Origin: Coenobita brevimanus
Taxonomy: Eukaryota > Arthropoda > Malacostraca > Decapoda > Coenobitidae
Direction: 5' to 3'
NCBI GenBank assembly: GCA_032717465.1
Contig: CM064670.1
Coordinates: 15,210,931 to 15,274,930 of the forward strand
Length of the DNA: 64,000 nt
Shown piece by piece: positions 46,887-59,460 of the stretch. How positions within the stretch are numbered: position 1 is the first letter of the stretch; each line of letters opens with the position of its first letter. A program made the translations under genes and the position numbers. The notes below the pieces were generated by a model. That model saw nothing but the letters and a program-made list of their open reading frames with translations, was not told where the DNA came from and did not search any database.

Positions 46887-47106
46887 GCTACTGCTGGGGC
46901 AAGTTGTCGTTGCTACTTGCCACCATCGTTTCTGAGCTCGACACTCTCTCACTTTTTGCACTGCCACTTTTATCACTCGCATTTTCTGGGTCCAAATCAC
47001 TGTCATAGTCATCTAAAGACTCTTTTGAAACCTCTGCATCACTGTCAGTATCAATACCATAATTACCAAACTCATCATCACTCTCAGAAGGCACAAAGGA
47101 CTGCAT
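46887..47106 (-). pseudogene. Acidic 72-residue frame, possible transposase N-terminus
   Basis: ATG at 47106 starts MQSFVPSESDDEFGNYG, followed by repeated acidic/serine words (TDSDAEVSKE, DYDSDLDPE, SKSE-type) and a stop after NDNLPQQ. There is no structured domain. Nuclear transposases, including piggyBac-type ones, often begin with such a casein-kinase-like acidic stretch, and the frame sits inside a TTAA-bounded segment. That makes a truncated transposase the best guess. A short host exon is the alternative, but no partner exons are evident. Confidence 0.3.
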
Positions 47107-47659
47107 AATGAAGAGAGTAATACATCTCTCTTTATGCCTAAATCATGACTGATCTGCTACCCTCATCTGGATAAGTTGGCAACAGTGTCGGAGGATGTTA
47201 TATAACTACTCTCCAAAGAAGGGAAGTAAAAAAAAAAAATGATTGGTCAATGAGAAGCTACGTCATGGATGCAGTAAATCTTTGGTTGAAGTTCATGACA
47301 TCTTTATTACACTACATGACGTCAGAAACATGCCACACTCATTGTTGACAAAACACACACCTCTTGCCACCACGTGGTTGCCATATAAATCCCAAACTGA
47401 GCTTCTCAGGGACCCATTTGCACCAGCTTATAGGTGTGGTAATAGCTTGCCACGGCCAGTGATCCGGTCCGGCAGAGGTGGTAGGGTGTGTGGTAGTCAT
47501 TTACCACAGAAACATTTGGTAAAGAAGGGGTTAATAAGGTGTTCATTATCCTTTAACTGCATTTGTCAGGACTGAACAAAACTGTCTGGCGTTAGCCTAC
47601 ATACGATTTCTAGGCGTAAAAGTTGTAGTAGTAGTAGTAGAGTACAAAGTAGTAGGTGT

Positions 47660-47835
47660 TGCAATCCCAGGCTTATCTAAACATGAACCTGGTGGACTGC
47701 AGGCTGAAGTTGCCTTCCTCCTGTAAACCCACCATCCTCCATTCAGGGGGATAGGAATGCAGCTGAGACATTTAAATGTCTAGGAAGTGGAGTTACCCAG
47801 CCATATTGGTGCCACCACATTGAAGCATCCTTCTC
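47660..47835 (+). repeat. Dispersed repeat E, copy 2
   Basis: Shares the ordered blocks CTGGTGGACT, CCACCATCCTCC and ATATTGGTGCCACCA with 11120-11312. Confidence 0.55.
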
Positions 47836-48167
47836 CATTACCATTTCTAGGTGTATTGTTAACTTTCAGAGGGTTAGTTGTGATAGTTTTTGCAGTCTGA
47901 ATGTTGGCGGAGGTAAAATACCCAGTCGTGCTAATTACAGCGAAAGAGCTAAAAGGCAGGATCTGTTCATGCATTGTATTCATTTACTGTGATTATTTTT
48001 TATATAACCACGTTCTTCCTTTTTAATCCCCTTCACTACAGAGGTTATTTTAATGTATTATGACCTCTCATTTATTTTTTAAGGACCTCATAGTGAAGTG
48101 ATGAGAAATTGTTTCCATCAGTAATTTCATTGTGGTGGTATTATTCTGTAGATTATTCTTGTTGCCT

Positions 48168-48335
48168 TCATCCATCCATCCAATTAACATTTACTTGTGG
48201 TGTCCCATGTGGATCATAGGAGCCTGTGGGTAGGCCACTCAGTCCAGATATTGAAGGTGAAAGTGATCAGTGTATCACCTCTTAATAGTGAATTCCAACT
48301 CTTTCTTGGATGTGAACCCTGATGGGTCATATCAG
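48168..48335 (-). mobile_element. SINE family A, diverged 3' part
   Basis: CATC-repeat tail, then ATCATAGGAGCCTGTGGGTAGGC, matching the ATAGGAGCCTGGGGCTAGGC block of the 34058 copy, and a degenerate continuation. Confidence 0.6.
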
Positions 48336-48679
48336 GTAGGAGTGCAGCCCATTAGTTCATCAGTTGTCCATTTATTGAGAGCCAAGACCTGGGTCCGAGT
48401 GCTCTTGATTGGGTCGTTCCGGTTTGAATGATGAATGAAAATATCTTGAAAGAGACTTTTCTTGGAAAAAAAAAAAAAAAAAATTTTTCTTTAATTTTGT
48501 CTATAGAACTTTGTGTATAGCTCTCAAGGTAGGTGTAGAGTAGCAGCTGCAGTTGTATGATCATTGAAATAGCAGTACTTGTAGTGACTCTACCTTTTTC
48601 ACCATAACTTGGTCCAGATTTTTTCCGTTTTGCAGCTTATTGCACGTGGCTCAGGGGGAGAAAAAGACAATACAAATGG

Positions 48680-49005
48680 CTTTTTTTTTATTTATTTATT
48701 TATTTTTTTTTAGTGTCTGACTCTGGGCATAGGCTACACAGCCTGTTTCCAAGGCCCATTAGTCCTCCTATATACCATACATCTCCACATGTCACCACTT
48801 CGGCACCAACATCCACCGTCCATTTTGAATACATGCTAGGGCTGTCTCATACAGGACTGGTGTATTGATATTAGCAGGGGTATTTTTATGACATGTCAGA
48901 GGGTCTTCTGGTAGATCAGTTAAGTCTGATTTTATGAAATTCATATCCTTAAACTGTTCCCTGCCCTAGCAGGGATTTGAACCTGGGTCCAGTAGGAGTG
49001 CATTA
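48680..49005 (-). mobile_element. SINE family C, full copy with tRNA box B
   Basis: On the minus strand a head with GGACCCAGGTTCAAATCCCT (box B GGTTCAAATCC), GGGAACAGTTTAAGGATATG, the body blocks shared with 11590 and 43145, and an A-rich tail (plus-strand T/A run at 48682-48711). It lies about 150 bp before the exon at 49158. Confidence 0.78.
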
Positions 49006-49053
49006 TGATTAGCACCATATTCTAGTATTGATCTCTCATTACAGCTTAGCTTT

Positions 49054-49096
49054 AAAGATGAAGAGATGGCAATTTTAAGCCAGGTTAGAGTAAAAG
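49054..49096 (+). repeat. Short repeat R, copy next to exon 4
   Basis: AAGATGAAGAGATGGCAATT followed by TTAAGCCAGGTTAGAGTAAAA. It ends about 60 bp before the acceptor at 49157. An unoccupied TTAA sits at 49052-49055. Confidence 0.7.
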
Positions 49097-49157
49097 CAAT
49101 ATAGTCACTTGTAAGCAGAATAATAAGCCAAGTATGATAATTTTGTGTAATTCACAG

Positions 49158-49246
49158 ATATTTGTGAGGATGCTGAATTACGAGAGAGAATCATGCAACT
49201 CATCAATGAACAAGAGACAAAGAGAATACAAGATCAGAACAGAAGG
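49158..49246 (+). CDS. PPP1R16: PPP1R16-type PP1 regulatory subunit, exon after the ankyrins
   Basis: After two bases completing the Asp codon, the exon reads ICEDAELRERIMQLINEQET and KRIQDQNRR. This is the ankyrin cap (DICEDxELRxRIMxL) and the charged helix that follow the last ankyrin in PPP1R16 proteins. The acceptor is TTCACAG at 49157. The donor is AGAAGG|GTGAGA, phase 0. A helical, Gln/Arg/Glu-rich stretch of this kind leads into the basic RRxS segment of the next exon. The exon is intact although transposons fill 20.6 kb before it. Confidence 0.88.
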
Positions 49247-49259
49247 GTGAGAAATACAG

Positions 49260-50388
<1,129 letters not shown>

Positions 50389-50472
50389 ACATAGTGAATC
50401 ACAAACAACTTCAAGTGAAGAAAAATGTTAAGTAATCAACAACGTAGCTTGATAGAGGACTAGCTCTAATTA

Positions 50473-51074
50473 CACTTGACCCTTCATTTTCTGTACCCCA
50501 ATTTCCCGGATTTCGGATTTCATGGACGTGGGCTGAGGCTGGGCTATATTATCACATGCCTGACATATGCCCGTACAAGTCCGGGATTCTCACAAAAGTC
50601 CAGCCATTATTCCCTCATGTAAAACTATAATCAGCCTGCTGCACAACACAGTATAATTTTAGCAAGGTTTAGACTCGATAAAGACCATTTGTAACACACA
50701 CGTAAAGATATTTTCATACATGAAAAGCATCATGGCCACCATCATGCTTCACCCCACTGGTTCCTTCCAACTCATGGCATTATTTATATATTTATGTTAT
50801 TTCGGTATGTATTGCAGTTATATTTATGTTATTGTGTCAAGTGTTATTATTTTGCGTACTTTGTGTGTTAGTTATGTTGGTACAGGTAGCCGACACTCCG
50901 GAATGCTCTTGAATATCAGAATAATTGCTGGTCAATATTGGAGAATTCGGACGAAGTTTGGTAAAAGTACGGGGAATGGCATGTGGGTCCGGACTTTTGC
51001 GATTCCCGGACTTTCAGGGTTCCTGGATTGGTCTTTCCCCCCCCCTTTTAGTCCGGGAAATGGAGGGTCGAGTG
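50473..51074. mobile_element. TA-flanked Tigger-like MITE before exon 5
   Basis: Left end CACTTGACCCTTCATTTTC after TA; inverted right end CACTCGACCCTCCATTTCC followed by TA. The inner TTTCCCGGA words recur at both ends. It is about 0.6 kb with no transposase frame. The CA-TTGACCCT terminus resembles Tigger1-type ends. It ends only 69 bp before the exon at 51144. Confidence 0.75.
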
Positions 51075-51143
51075 TACCATAGTGGGTATTATCAGAAGTT
51101 ACTTTATTATTTTAGCTTCTGTACCACATGTTTGTATTTCCAG

Positions 51144-51281
51144 ATCCGACGTGCACACTCCAACACACGAACACAGTCAGTACGTCGAACTTCTATACGA
51201 GAGAAGACACTCACACCGAAGAAAGAGGCACAGGAGGAGGCCAGGATACGACTACAGTTGGAGAATAAAAAGAAACCCTTG
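51144..51281 (+). CDS. PPP1R16: PPP1R16-type PP1 regulatory subunit, RRxS exon
   Basis: Forty-six codons in phase 0: IRRAHSNTRTQSVRRTSIRE, KTLTPKKEAQEEARIRLQ and LENKKKPL. The VRRTSIREKT core aligns with the conserved RRxSLxxRT basophilic phosphorylation motif of PPP1R16A/B (a PKA/GSK3-regulated region in TIMAP), and AQEEARIRLQ with the AQEAxxWQ stretch that follows. The acceptor is TTTCCAG at 51143 and the donor TTG|GTAGGT. The distal C-terminus and CaaX box typical of vertebrate members would be in exons beyond, and none was found to 64,000. Confidence 0.88.
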
Positions 51282-51289
51282 GTAGGTAT

Positions 51290-52524
51290 ATTTTTCCTTC
51301 TCATTCTCAACAGATAATCTTGAGTCATTGAGGATATCATTCAGATTAACAGTAGAACTAACATATTTTGATCATCCTTCTTGTAGTTATCAGTGCACTT
51401 AGTCACTACTTTTCATGTCATGTCATATATTTGAGCAACGCAGCAGGAAGGATATCAAGTACCTTTAAATAAGAACAGTGCCACAGCTTATCAAGAGGTG
51501 CTTGTCCAGTGTGAAGCTGTATTGTCATCAGTATTATTATCATCACAATATCGTTTAGAGCTTTATCATCATCATCATCATCATCCAGACCTCCGTTCCC
51601 ACCGTAGGGTAGGGTGAGGATTATTATCGTTTCGAAAAATCAGGTGGTTGGTGGTTTAGCACCGTACTGTAGTTGGAACAGTACAATCAGAGTGGCAGCT
51701 CTTTTGTGTATGAGGTTGAACCTCAAAAGATAACTGGATATTTTTTGATGATGTAGTGCTGTCAGGGACATAGATTGGTTTCCCACCTTGAAACCCCACA
51801 TCATATATATTTATTTATTTTATTTATTTTTCTGAACCCCCAGGTCTTATTTATTTATTTATTTTTTTTTAATGTGCTGTCAGGTACCTTATGTCTGTAT
51901 CATAATCATAGCTGTGCCACACTCCCCAAGTCACTTTGTCACTCACTCACCAGTTAGCCAGACTGACAAATTATAAGGCAAATATGCCTCACTGGAGGGA
52001 GTGGCAGAAGAGATATTGCCTGATGTGGAGAGGTTTAGGGTTAAATCTAGGTAGTTTCCTTAACCTTCAGACTTAAGGAGGTTTCTCAGTGGCAAGTAAA
52101 ATCATGTGGCATAAGCTATAATAAAACAGGTAAGTCCTCCCCCAAGGGGTAAGAGTTAAATGACCTGGGCTGCAGGTGCTTAGCCTTGAACCATTACATT
52201 TATAGGTGTAATATGGGATGTGTTGGGCTGCTAAAGGTTTAATGAGACATATACAGTACAGACCACAGTTCCATGTGCACCTCTCACCTTGCACTGTAAA
52301 AAGCCTCTTACTTCTGTACTAATGTGGTTAGAAGGATGGGGTTGCATAACTTGTTCAGTGACAAACAATACTGTTCCTTAGTCCTACAGTTTAGTTGCCA
52401 CTCAGGAGCAAGAACTTATGTTGCAGAGCAGTGGTTCCCAAATGCTGTGGTACGCCACACTTGTCCGCCGTAAGATGTTGTGAAAAGATTCAGACAGTCA
52501 AAGATTTAGAGATGTTTTTTAAAA
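51290..52524. other. Intron 5, unannotated part
   Basis: An ATC-repeat with CCAGACCTCCGTTCCCACC (51562-51610) recalls 28960-29000 (CCGGACCTCCTTTCCCACC), so a further repeat family probably exists. T/A-rich low complexity lies at 51805-51870. No exon was recognised. Confidence 0.4.
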
Positions 52525-52553
52525 ATTCATATGCAAGAAATAAATATGAAGTT

Positions 52554-53781
52554 CTGTCTATCTATCTATTGCCAGACACCTCAATCCCGTTCGGGGTGGC
52601 CACAAACAAATCACCTCCACGTCGCCCTGTCCCCCGCCATTTCACTGCCTTGCTCCCAACTCACACCCCCCTCTCTCATATACCTCTCCACCCCATCCCT
52701 CCATCTCCTCCTCGGTCTCCTCTCCCTCTTCCCCCCTCCACCTCACTCACATACACTCTCTTTGTCAGTCTTTCACCCTCCATCCTCTCCACATGGCCAA
52801 ACCACCTCAGTGTATTCCTCCTAACGCTTCCTATCACATCCACATTCACACTACAACTCTCCTTTATATCCTCTTTTGTCAGCCTGTCTCTCCATGTGAC
52901 TCCACAGGCTCCTCTTAAATAACTCATTTCCACTGCTGTCACTCTTGACTTGTCCTTTCAGCAACGTCCAAGCTTCACTTCCATACGTTAGAGTTGGTAT
53001 CACAATACTGTCATGTAGTAACTTTTTCACTTCCATGCTCACTTCCCTGCTTCTTATCACTGCTTTCAAGGAACCAGCAACCTTTCTTCCCTGCTGTACC
53101 CTTTCAAGCACTTCACCCTCCAAACCTCCATCCATACTCATCACACTACCCAAGTACTTAAACGTACTCACATTTTCCAATTCCTCACCATCCAACCTCG
53201 CTGTACATTCACTGACTTCACCTCTCTCAAAGACCATCACTTTACTCTTCTCTACATTCACCTTTATATTCCATTTCTTACACACTCTCCCAAACTCATC
53301 CACCAAGCCTTGCAGCTCTCCTTCATCTTCACTCAACAACACAGTATCATCTGCAAACAACAGTACAGGGAGTTTCCAAACACTACCCTCTCTCACCAGG
53401 GCCACTCCAACATCCACTGCCCTACCTTGTACCTCTTTTATTACCCCATCCATGTACAGATTGAACAACCATGGAGACATGACACATCCCTGTTTCAACC
53501 CAACCTTCAAAGAGAAAAATTCACTCATTTCACCATCCACATGCACTGCAGCCTTAGCACCATGATACATATTCTTCACAGCATTCAGCAACTTCCCATC
53601 TACTCCATATATTCTTAATACTTTCCACAGTCCTTGTCTATTCACCCTGTCATATGCTTTCTCCAAATCCATGAAAGCCTCATACAACTTCTTTCCCTTC
53701 TCTAGAAACTTTTCCACTAAAGATCTAAGAATGAATATCTGATCTACACAACCTCTTCCCTTCTTAAAGCGTCCCTGTTCT
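52554..53781 (-). mobile_element. RTE-like LINE copy with 29-bp target duplication
   Basis: A direct repeat starting ATTCATATGCA and ending AATATGAAGTT (52525-52553 and 53782-53810, one mismatch) flanks an antisense 5'-truncated copy. The 3' end is (TCTA)n plus ATTGCCAGACACC. The protein runs from EKFLEKGKKLYEAFMDLEKA through LKQGCVMSPWLF and FADDTVLLSEDEGELQGL (intact FADD) to RWFGHVERMEGERLTKRVY, with one frameshift near 52960 from a small deletion in the GHKSRVRAVEMSYL segment. The long flanking repeat and few lesions suggest a young insertion. Confidence 0.93.
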
Positions 53782-53934
53782 ATTCATATGCAGGAAATAA
53801 ATATGAAGTTAATTTTGTAAAATATTTTATTTATTTTGATACATGTGATGTAATTCAGTAAATATATGTTTAGAAGCCAGTTTCCAGATTTTGATCAGGT
53901 ACAGTATATATATTTTTTTGTATCATTTATGATG

Positions 53935-56285
53935 GCACCGACATGCCTGCTTGTGTCAGCCTTGGTCACTTAATGGCAGCTTTCCACACAGCACGATCTC
54001 TGGCAGCCTTTCTATTCAGTTGCTTATCCCAGAGGCCATACTCTACGACCTCATTTGATTTTTTTTTTTTTTTTTTTCCCCCTCGCATTCCTACCCTTCA
54101 TGTTTACACCTCTCACCTTCCACACCCAGTTATCATTCTCCATTCTCTCGGCATGCCCAGACCATCCCAGTCTGCCTCTCCTGGTCACAACACCAATACT
54201 ATTCATGTCCCATCCTTCCTCTCAACTCTTCAGTTAACAGTCCTAGCCCCCTAGGCCTTGCAGTCAAGGACACACTACACATTTAAGTCTGTGAATATCC
54301 CCATCCATTTCTGCCCAGTCCTGAGTGCCACACACCATTACACTCCTATTCTTGCTGCATACAAGGATCCCTGAGCATGGAGAGAGAGCCCTCTCAGTGT
54401 CAGGAGAGGCAACAGCTCCCCGAACTTCTTCCATCAACTCCTTATCCTTGCCACAGAGCTATCTCCAGCCCCACCTCCAGCACTTTACATGTCCCCCAAG
54501 TAACATAACACCTCCACACATTCAAGAGACTCTCCAGCAAGATCAGTCTTTTCACTCTGGTCAGTCTCTACATACTCTCCCTGACACCACACACATGATC
54601 CCAGCATTATTTTGCAGCCTACCTCTAATACCACTACATCACTTATGCATCTGCTTATCATAAACACTACACAAGTTGGAGTTACTTTCTATACCTTTGT
54701 AGCAAACTGCACATTGCCAAACTCCCACTGCTTTGACAGTACTGCCATCCATCCATCCATCCATCATCCAATCCTACGTTGCCCCATGAGGAGCGTAGGA
54801 GCCCGGGGCTAGGCAGTTGGTCCTGACAGAAATGCCACCAGCCCTAAATGTCATCACATTTGTATTATCCACATTTTCTCTCAAACCACTGTGCCCCATT
54901 TTGCCACCTTACTTCATATCACTTTTGTTTTTTCTGCATATACTATCAAACCCTTGTGCCCCACTCCTCTCCATTTCCTAAACCTTTCTTCTACCTTTCA
55001 TTCTCGGCAGTCAGCACCATCATGTCTTCAACATAAAACATCTCCCAAGGAGTCCATTTCTGAAGTCACATGACAGAGCCTTAAGCACCATGACAAACAG
55101 TAAAGGGCTCAGGTCTGGCCCTTGTTGCATGCCAATGTTCATGGAAAATTCTACATGAAATCTTCATTCACTGTCATGTGGGTACAGGCACAACATGCTT
55201 AGTCATAACCACTCTAACCAGCCACTCTTCAATTCCAAGTTTTCTCATTGGCCACTTCACCACCTCACTTAGGGCTTTGTCAGAGGCCTTCTTCAAATCA
55301 ACATAAAGAAAGTAAAGTTCCCATTCCTTTCTTATATATTATTCTTGAAACTATTGAACAGTGAATAAGGCATCAGTGGTCCCTTTGCCTGGCATAAACC
55401 CAAACTGCATCCCATCAGTATTCACACTTTTCTTATCATACCATCTAGGACTTTATCCATGACTTTCCTTATCTGTTCCAAAAAGTTTTATGCCTGTATA
55501 ATTTCTACATCCAGGGGCATCACCCTTCCCCTTATACACATTTACAGTCACACTTTTCAGCCAGTCAGCTGGGACAACTCATATATAATCAGATTTATCA
55601 AATTAGTAACCAAACCCATTCATATATCTTCTGAGGCCTTCAGTATATCAGCAGCCGACCTGGACACGCCAGACACCATCCTTAACTGCATCCTGCTTAT
55701 TGCTTTGCCCACAGTAGCAGCATCAGTCAAATGCTAAGGGTCAAACACTGGATCTGCTGACTACAAACTTTCACTGTCCCAGTCAAACTCTTCATTCAGC
55801 AGCCATTTATAATGCTCTCTCCAGGCATCTTTAATATCCTCACTGTCCACCCCCACCTTTGGTTCATCATTCTCTTGTGCTGCTCAGCTGTTGATATCCC
55901 TGTTTTCTCTCTTCATCAGATTTGCCACCTTAAACTCACTTTCCTCCATTTGATACTGTTAAAAGCTGTCTAGTAAAAGTCTCTGAGACTCAGATTTTGC
56001 CCTGTAAGCCTCTTTTCTGACCATATCCTTGGCAACCAAGTATTCCTCTTTGTTACCACCCCTTTTCCACATTTCTGGAAAAGTCCTCTTTTCTCCGTAA
56101 CTGCGACATCTATGCCCTTATCTCACAACCATGTTACCTTATGTCTCAGAGGGTCTCTTGTCCATCCACATACTGAATCAGTAACTCTCAAGAGATTGTT
56201 CTTGAGAGCTCTGTACTGCTCATTACCACTTCTGCAAACAGTTCCCTGATCAGCCACCACTTTATTCATCTTGCTATAGAAGACA
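53935..56285 (-). mobile_element. LINE family B, decayed copy 3
   Basis: Minus-strand order matches copy 4 from its 3' terminal word (CATTAAGTGACCAAG) to the N-terminal segment, with many indels. Recognisable pieces are GESLECVEVLCYLGDM (54500), the finger region, and the RT stretch whose plus-strand shadow includes ACATCCTTAACTGCATCCTGC at about 55680. A truncated SINE A lies in it at 54748. Confidence 0.75.
54748..54830 (-). mobile_element. SINE family A, 5'-truncated copy inside LINE B
   Basis: CATC repeats, then ATCCAATCCTACGTTGCCCC and GGGGCTAGGC-AGTTGGTCCTGACA, practically identical to the 3' end of the 34058 copy, interrupting the LINE after TGCCATCC. Confidence 0.85.
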
Positions 56286-56357
56286 TCCCATATTGCATGG
56301 TTAAACAGGTTCTAATAATTAAGAAAAAAGAAGTTAAGCATAATCGTTTCGTTTTTA

Positions 56358-58463
56358 AAGGCTCCAAAATGCTTGCATGCGTCAGCCTTGGTCACCTAAT
56401 GGCGACTCTCCATGCTGCACGATCTGTTGCAGCCTCCCTGTTCGGTCCCTTAACCCTGAGGTCACACTTAATGACCTCGTCCCATGTCTTTCTCGGTCTG
56501 CGCTTCATAACCCCATCCCCAATATTAACACTTCTCACCTTCCTCACCCAGTTATCATCCGCCATCCTCTCCTCATGCTCAAGCCATCTCAATCTACCTC
56601 TCCTCATCACAACACCAATACACTCCAGTCCCATCCTACCTCTCAACTCTTCCATCATAAACCCAGCCCCCCCAGACCTTGCACGGAGGGACGCACTACA
56701 CATCCGCCTAATCATTGTCATTTCTGTACATCTGAGCCTGCGATTATCCTCCTCCTTTACTGCCCAGGTCTCACTACCATACAGCATTACACTCCTAACA
56801 CATGCTGTATACAAAGACCCCTTAGCACGCAGGGAGAGTCCTCTCAATGTTAGGAGAGGCAAGAGCTCCCTGAACTTCTTCCAATCATGTCTCACCCTAG
56901 CCACAGAGCTAGCTCCAGCCCCACCTCCAGCACACAACATGTCTCCCAAATAACAAAACTCTTCCACACACTCAAGAGATTCACCAGCAAGTTCAATCCT
57001 TTCACGCTTGACAATCTCCACCTGCTCTCCGCGACACGCCGTACACATAAAATGAGCATTATCTCGCAGTCTACCTCTGATACCACAACATATCTTGTGC
57101 ACCCATTCATCACAAACACCGCACAAGATGGAATTACTTCCCACGTCCTTGTGGGAAACTGCATATGGCCACTTTCCCTCGTCATTGATAGTACCACCAC
57201 CAACCCTAGATATCATCACTTTTGTTTTATCTGCATTTACCCTTAAGTCCTTGTGCCCCATACCATCTCTCCACTTCCTGAACCTTTCCTCCACCTCCTT
57301 TTCATTCTCTGCAATCAACACCAAATCATCAACATACAACATCTCCCACGGGAGTCCATTTCTGAAGTCACGTGAGAAGGCTTGAATTCAAGTACTATGA
57401 TAAACAACATGGAACTCAAAACTGACCCCTGATGCACACCAACGTTCACGGAAAACTCATCACTCAAATCTTCATTCACTCTTACCTGGGTGCGAGCACT
57501 CCTCCAAGCCAAGCTTTCTCATTGCCCACTTCACCACCTCTCTAGGGACTCTGTCAAAGACATTTTTAAATTAAAAACAAAATACAGATCCCTTTTCGTA
57601 CCAGTATATTTTTCCTGAAGCTGTCGAACAATGAATATGACATCAGTGGTCCCCCTACCTGGCATAAATCCAAACTGCATCTCATCAATATTCACTCTTT
57701 CTCTAATCATACCTTCTAAAACTCTCTCCATTACCTTCATTATCTGATCTAAAAGCTTTATACCTCTATGATTTCCTCTTTCCAGGGCATCACACTTCCC
57801 TTTATACACATTTACAGTTACACTCTTCAGCCAATCATGTGGGACAACACTCTCATAAATAATCACATTTATCAGGTCAGTGACTAACGTCACCCCTATA
57901 TCTCCTGCGGCCTTCAACATTTCGGCAGTTAACCCAGACACACCTGCTGCCTTCCCCACCTTCATCCTGCCTATTGCCTCACTCACAGTAGCAGCATCAA
58001 TTAAAGGCCAAGGGCCAAACACTGGATCTGCTTGCTCCAAACCTTCCATGTCCCAGTCAAACTCCTCATTCAACAACCAGCTATAATGCTCTCTCCATGC
58101 ATCTTTAATATCCTCGTTGTTCACCACCAACCTTCCATCATCATTCTTCACACTCTGCTCACCTATAATATCCTGATTATCCCTCTTCATCTGATTTGCC
58201 ACCTTTAATATCGTGTTTTTCCTTTCCCCATGATTTAGGTTATCAAGTAAAAGTCTCTGTGACTCAGACTTCGCCCTGTATACCTCTCTTCTAGCCGTAC
58301 GCTTGGCAGCCAAGTATTCTTCCTTGCAACCACCCTTCTTCCATTCCTGGAAAAACCTTCTTTTCTCCTTAACTGCAGCTTCTACACCCTCATCCCACCA
58401 CCAAGTTACTTTATGTCTTGGTGGTCCTCTTGTCCAACCTCACATTACATCAGTAACTTTCGA
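56358..58463 (-). mobile_element. LINE family B, best-preserved copy 4
   Basis: N-terminal linker WWWDEGVEAAVKEKRRFFQE and AAKRTARREVYRAKSESQRL, then RT with GKAAGVSGLTAEMLKAAGD, MQFGFMPGRGTTDVIF and MLYVDDLVLIAENEKE (YVDD instead of YADD). Directly behind the RT lies a Cys/His cluster (57034-57165: SILCGVCDEWVHKICCGIRG and HFMCTACRG) and a C-terminal part with GESLECVEEFCYLGDMLCAG, SVMLYGSETWAVKEED, RWLEHEERMADDNWVRKV and KTWDEVIKCDLRVKG. Frameshifts lie near 57320-57560. No endonuclease is seen; the copy is cut at 58463, where an RTE copy begins. Confidence 0.88.
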
Positions 58464-58511
58464 GAGTGGAGGGACTGTAAGAAAATGTTCTGGAAAGAGG
58501 TGAAGAGAGTA
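58464..58511 (+). mobile_element. RTE-like LINE copy, left fragment
   Basis: WRDCKKMFWKEVKRV on the plus strand, the codons directly upstream of RQGGSEVSREVKDKNG at 62367. The copy was split by the CR1-like element. AGGTGAAGAGAGTA (58498-58511) is repeated at 62353-62366. Confidence 0.9.
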
Positions 58512-58639
58512 GGAGTAGTAGTAGTAGTTGTTCCCTAGGCAGTCTGGCCAAACAGCCCCGAGTCCCTTAGGAAGGCCATGGCCGAGACCTGGCTTTCCCA
58601 CAGAGCTCTCAAAGAGTGTATGTTGTGTTGTTGGCATAG

Positions 58640-59417
58640 GTGATTGTGTGCAATGCAGTCTTCCACAATGTGCTTAATAGTATGGGGTGCTGTGTTGCAT
58701 CCTGGACAGGCATCAGCGATGGAGTCATCCAGCTTCTTCTGGTAGCTTAAGAGGGCTGGATGTTGCCCACATCTCAGCCTGGCCAGGTGGACCCTGTCCT
58801 CACGAGGAAGATACGATTCAGAAGGGTGGATGTCAGGAGGCCGTGCATGCAGCTGTGCATTGTCTTTAAGTGACTGAATGGAGCAGCGAGTGATCTGAGT
58901 GTGGATATGTCTGGAAGCTGGTCTGAGGTGGGCGAGAGGGGAGAGATGACAGTATTTGTGTATGGTATCGTGTGCTGGGTGTTGTTTTGATGTTCCTTGG
59001 TGTGTGTGGATGTGCTGCTATGTACTGTAGTGGATGTTGTGGGTTTGTGGAGGCTGCAGCAAGAAACTGGGTGCCTCTTATGTCTAGGTGATCCTTGACT
59101 TTGAGGACTTTGGTTTCTTGATGTTGGTGGTCTGTGGGTGTAGTAGCTGTGCAGCCTGTGATTATTTTTAGGGTCTTGTTCTGTATGGTCTGTAGAGTGT
59201 TGTAGTGTGTTTTGGTGAGGTTAGAAGCCCAGGCAGGGCTTGCATAATTCATCACTGAACGCATGTATTGTTTGTTTACTGTGGTGGTAGTTTCTTTGTT
59301 GTGTCCGAATGTTGATGGGCAAGTGACCTCAAAGCATTGAGTCTTAGTGTTATTTTATTTTTAATGTTTGTGATGTGTTGTTTAAATGACATTGATGTAT
59401 TGTATGTTACACCAAGG

Positions 59418-59460
<43 letters not shown>

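Larger units (their letters stand above)
46281..47535 (-). mobile_element. Candidate piggyBac-like deletion derivative
   Basis: TTAA (46281) is followed by CTCCTCCTTTACC and the inverted far end reads CCCCTTCTTTACC before TTAA (47532-47535): 11 of 13 terminal bases match. Its minus-strand frame is acidic like the N-terminus of piggyBac-type transposases. The catalytic part is absent. Confidence 0.4.
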
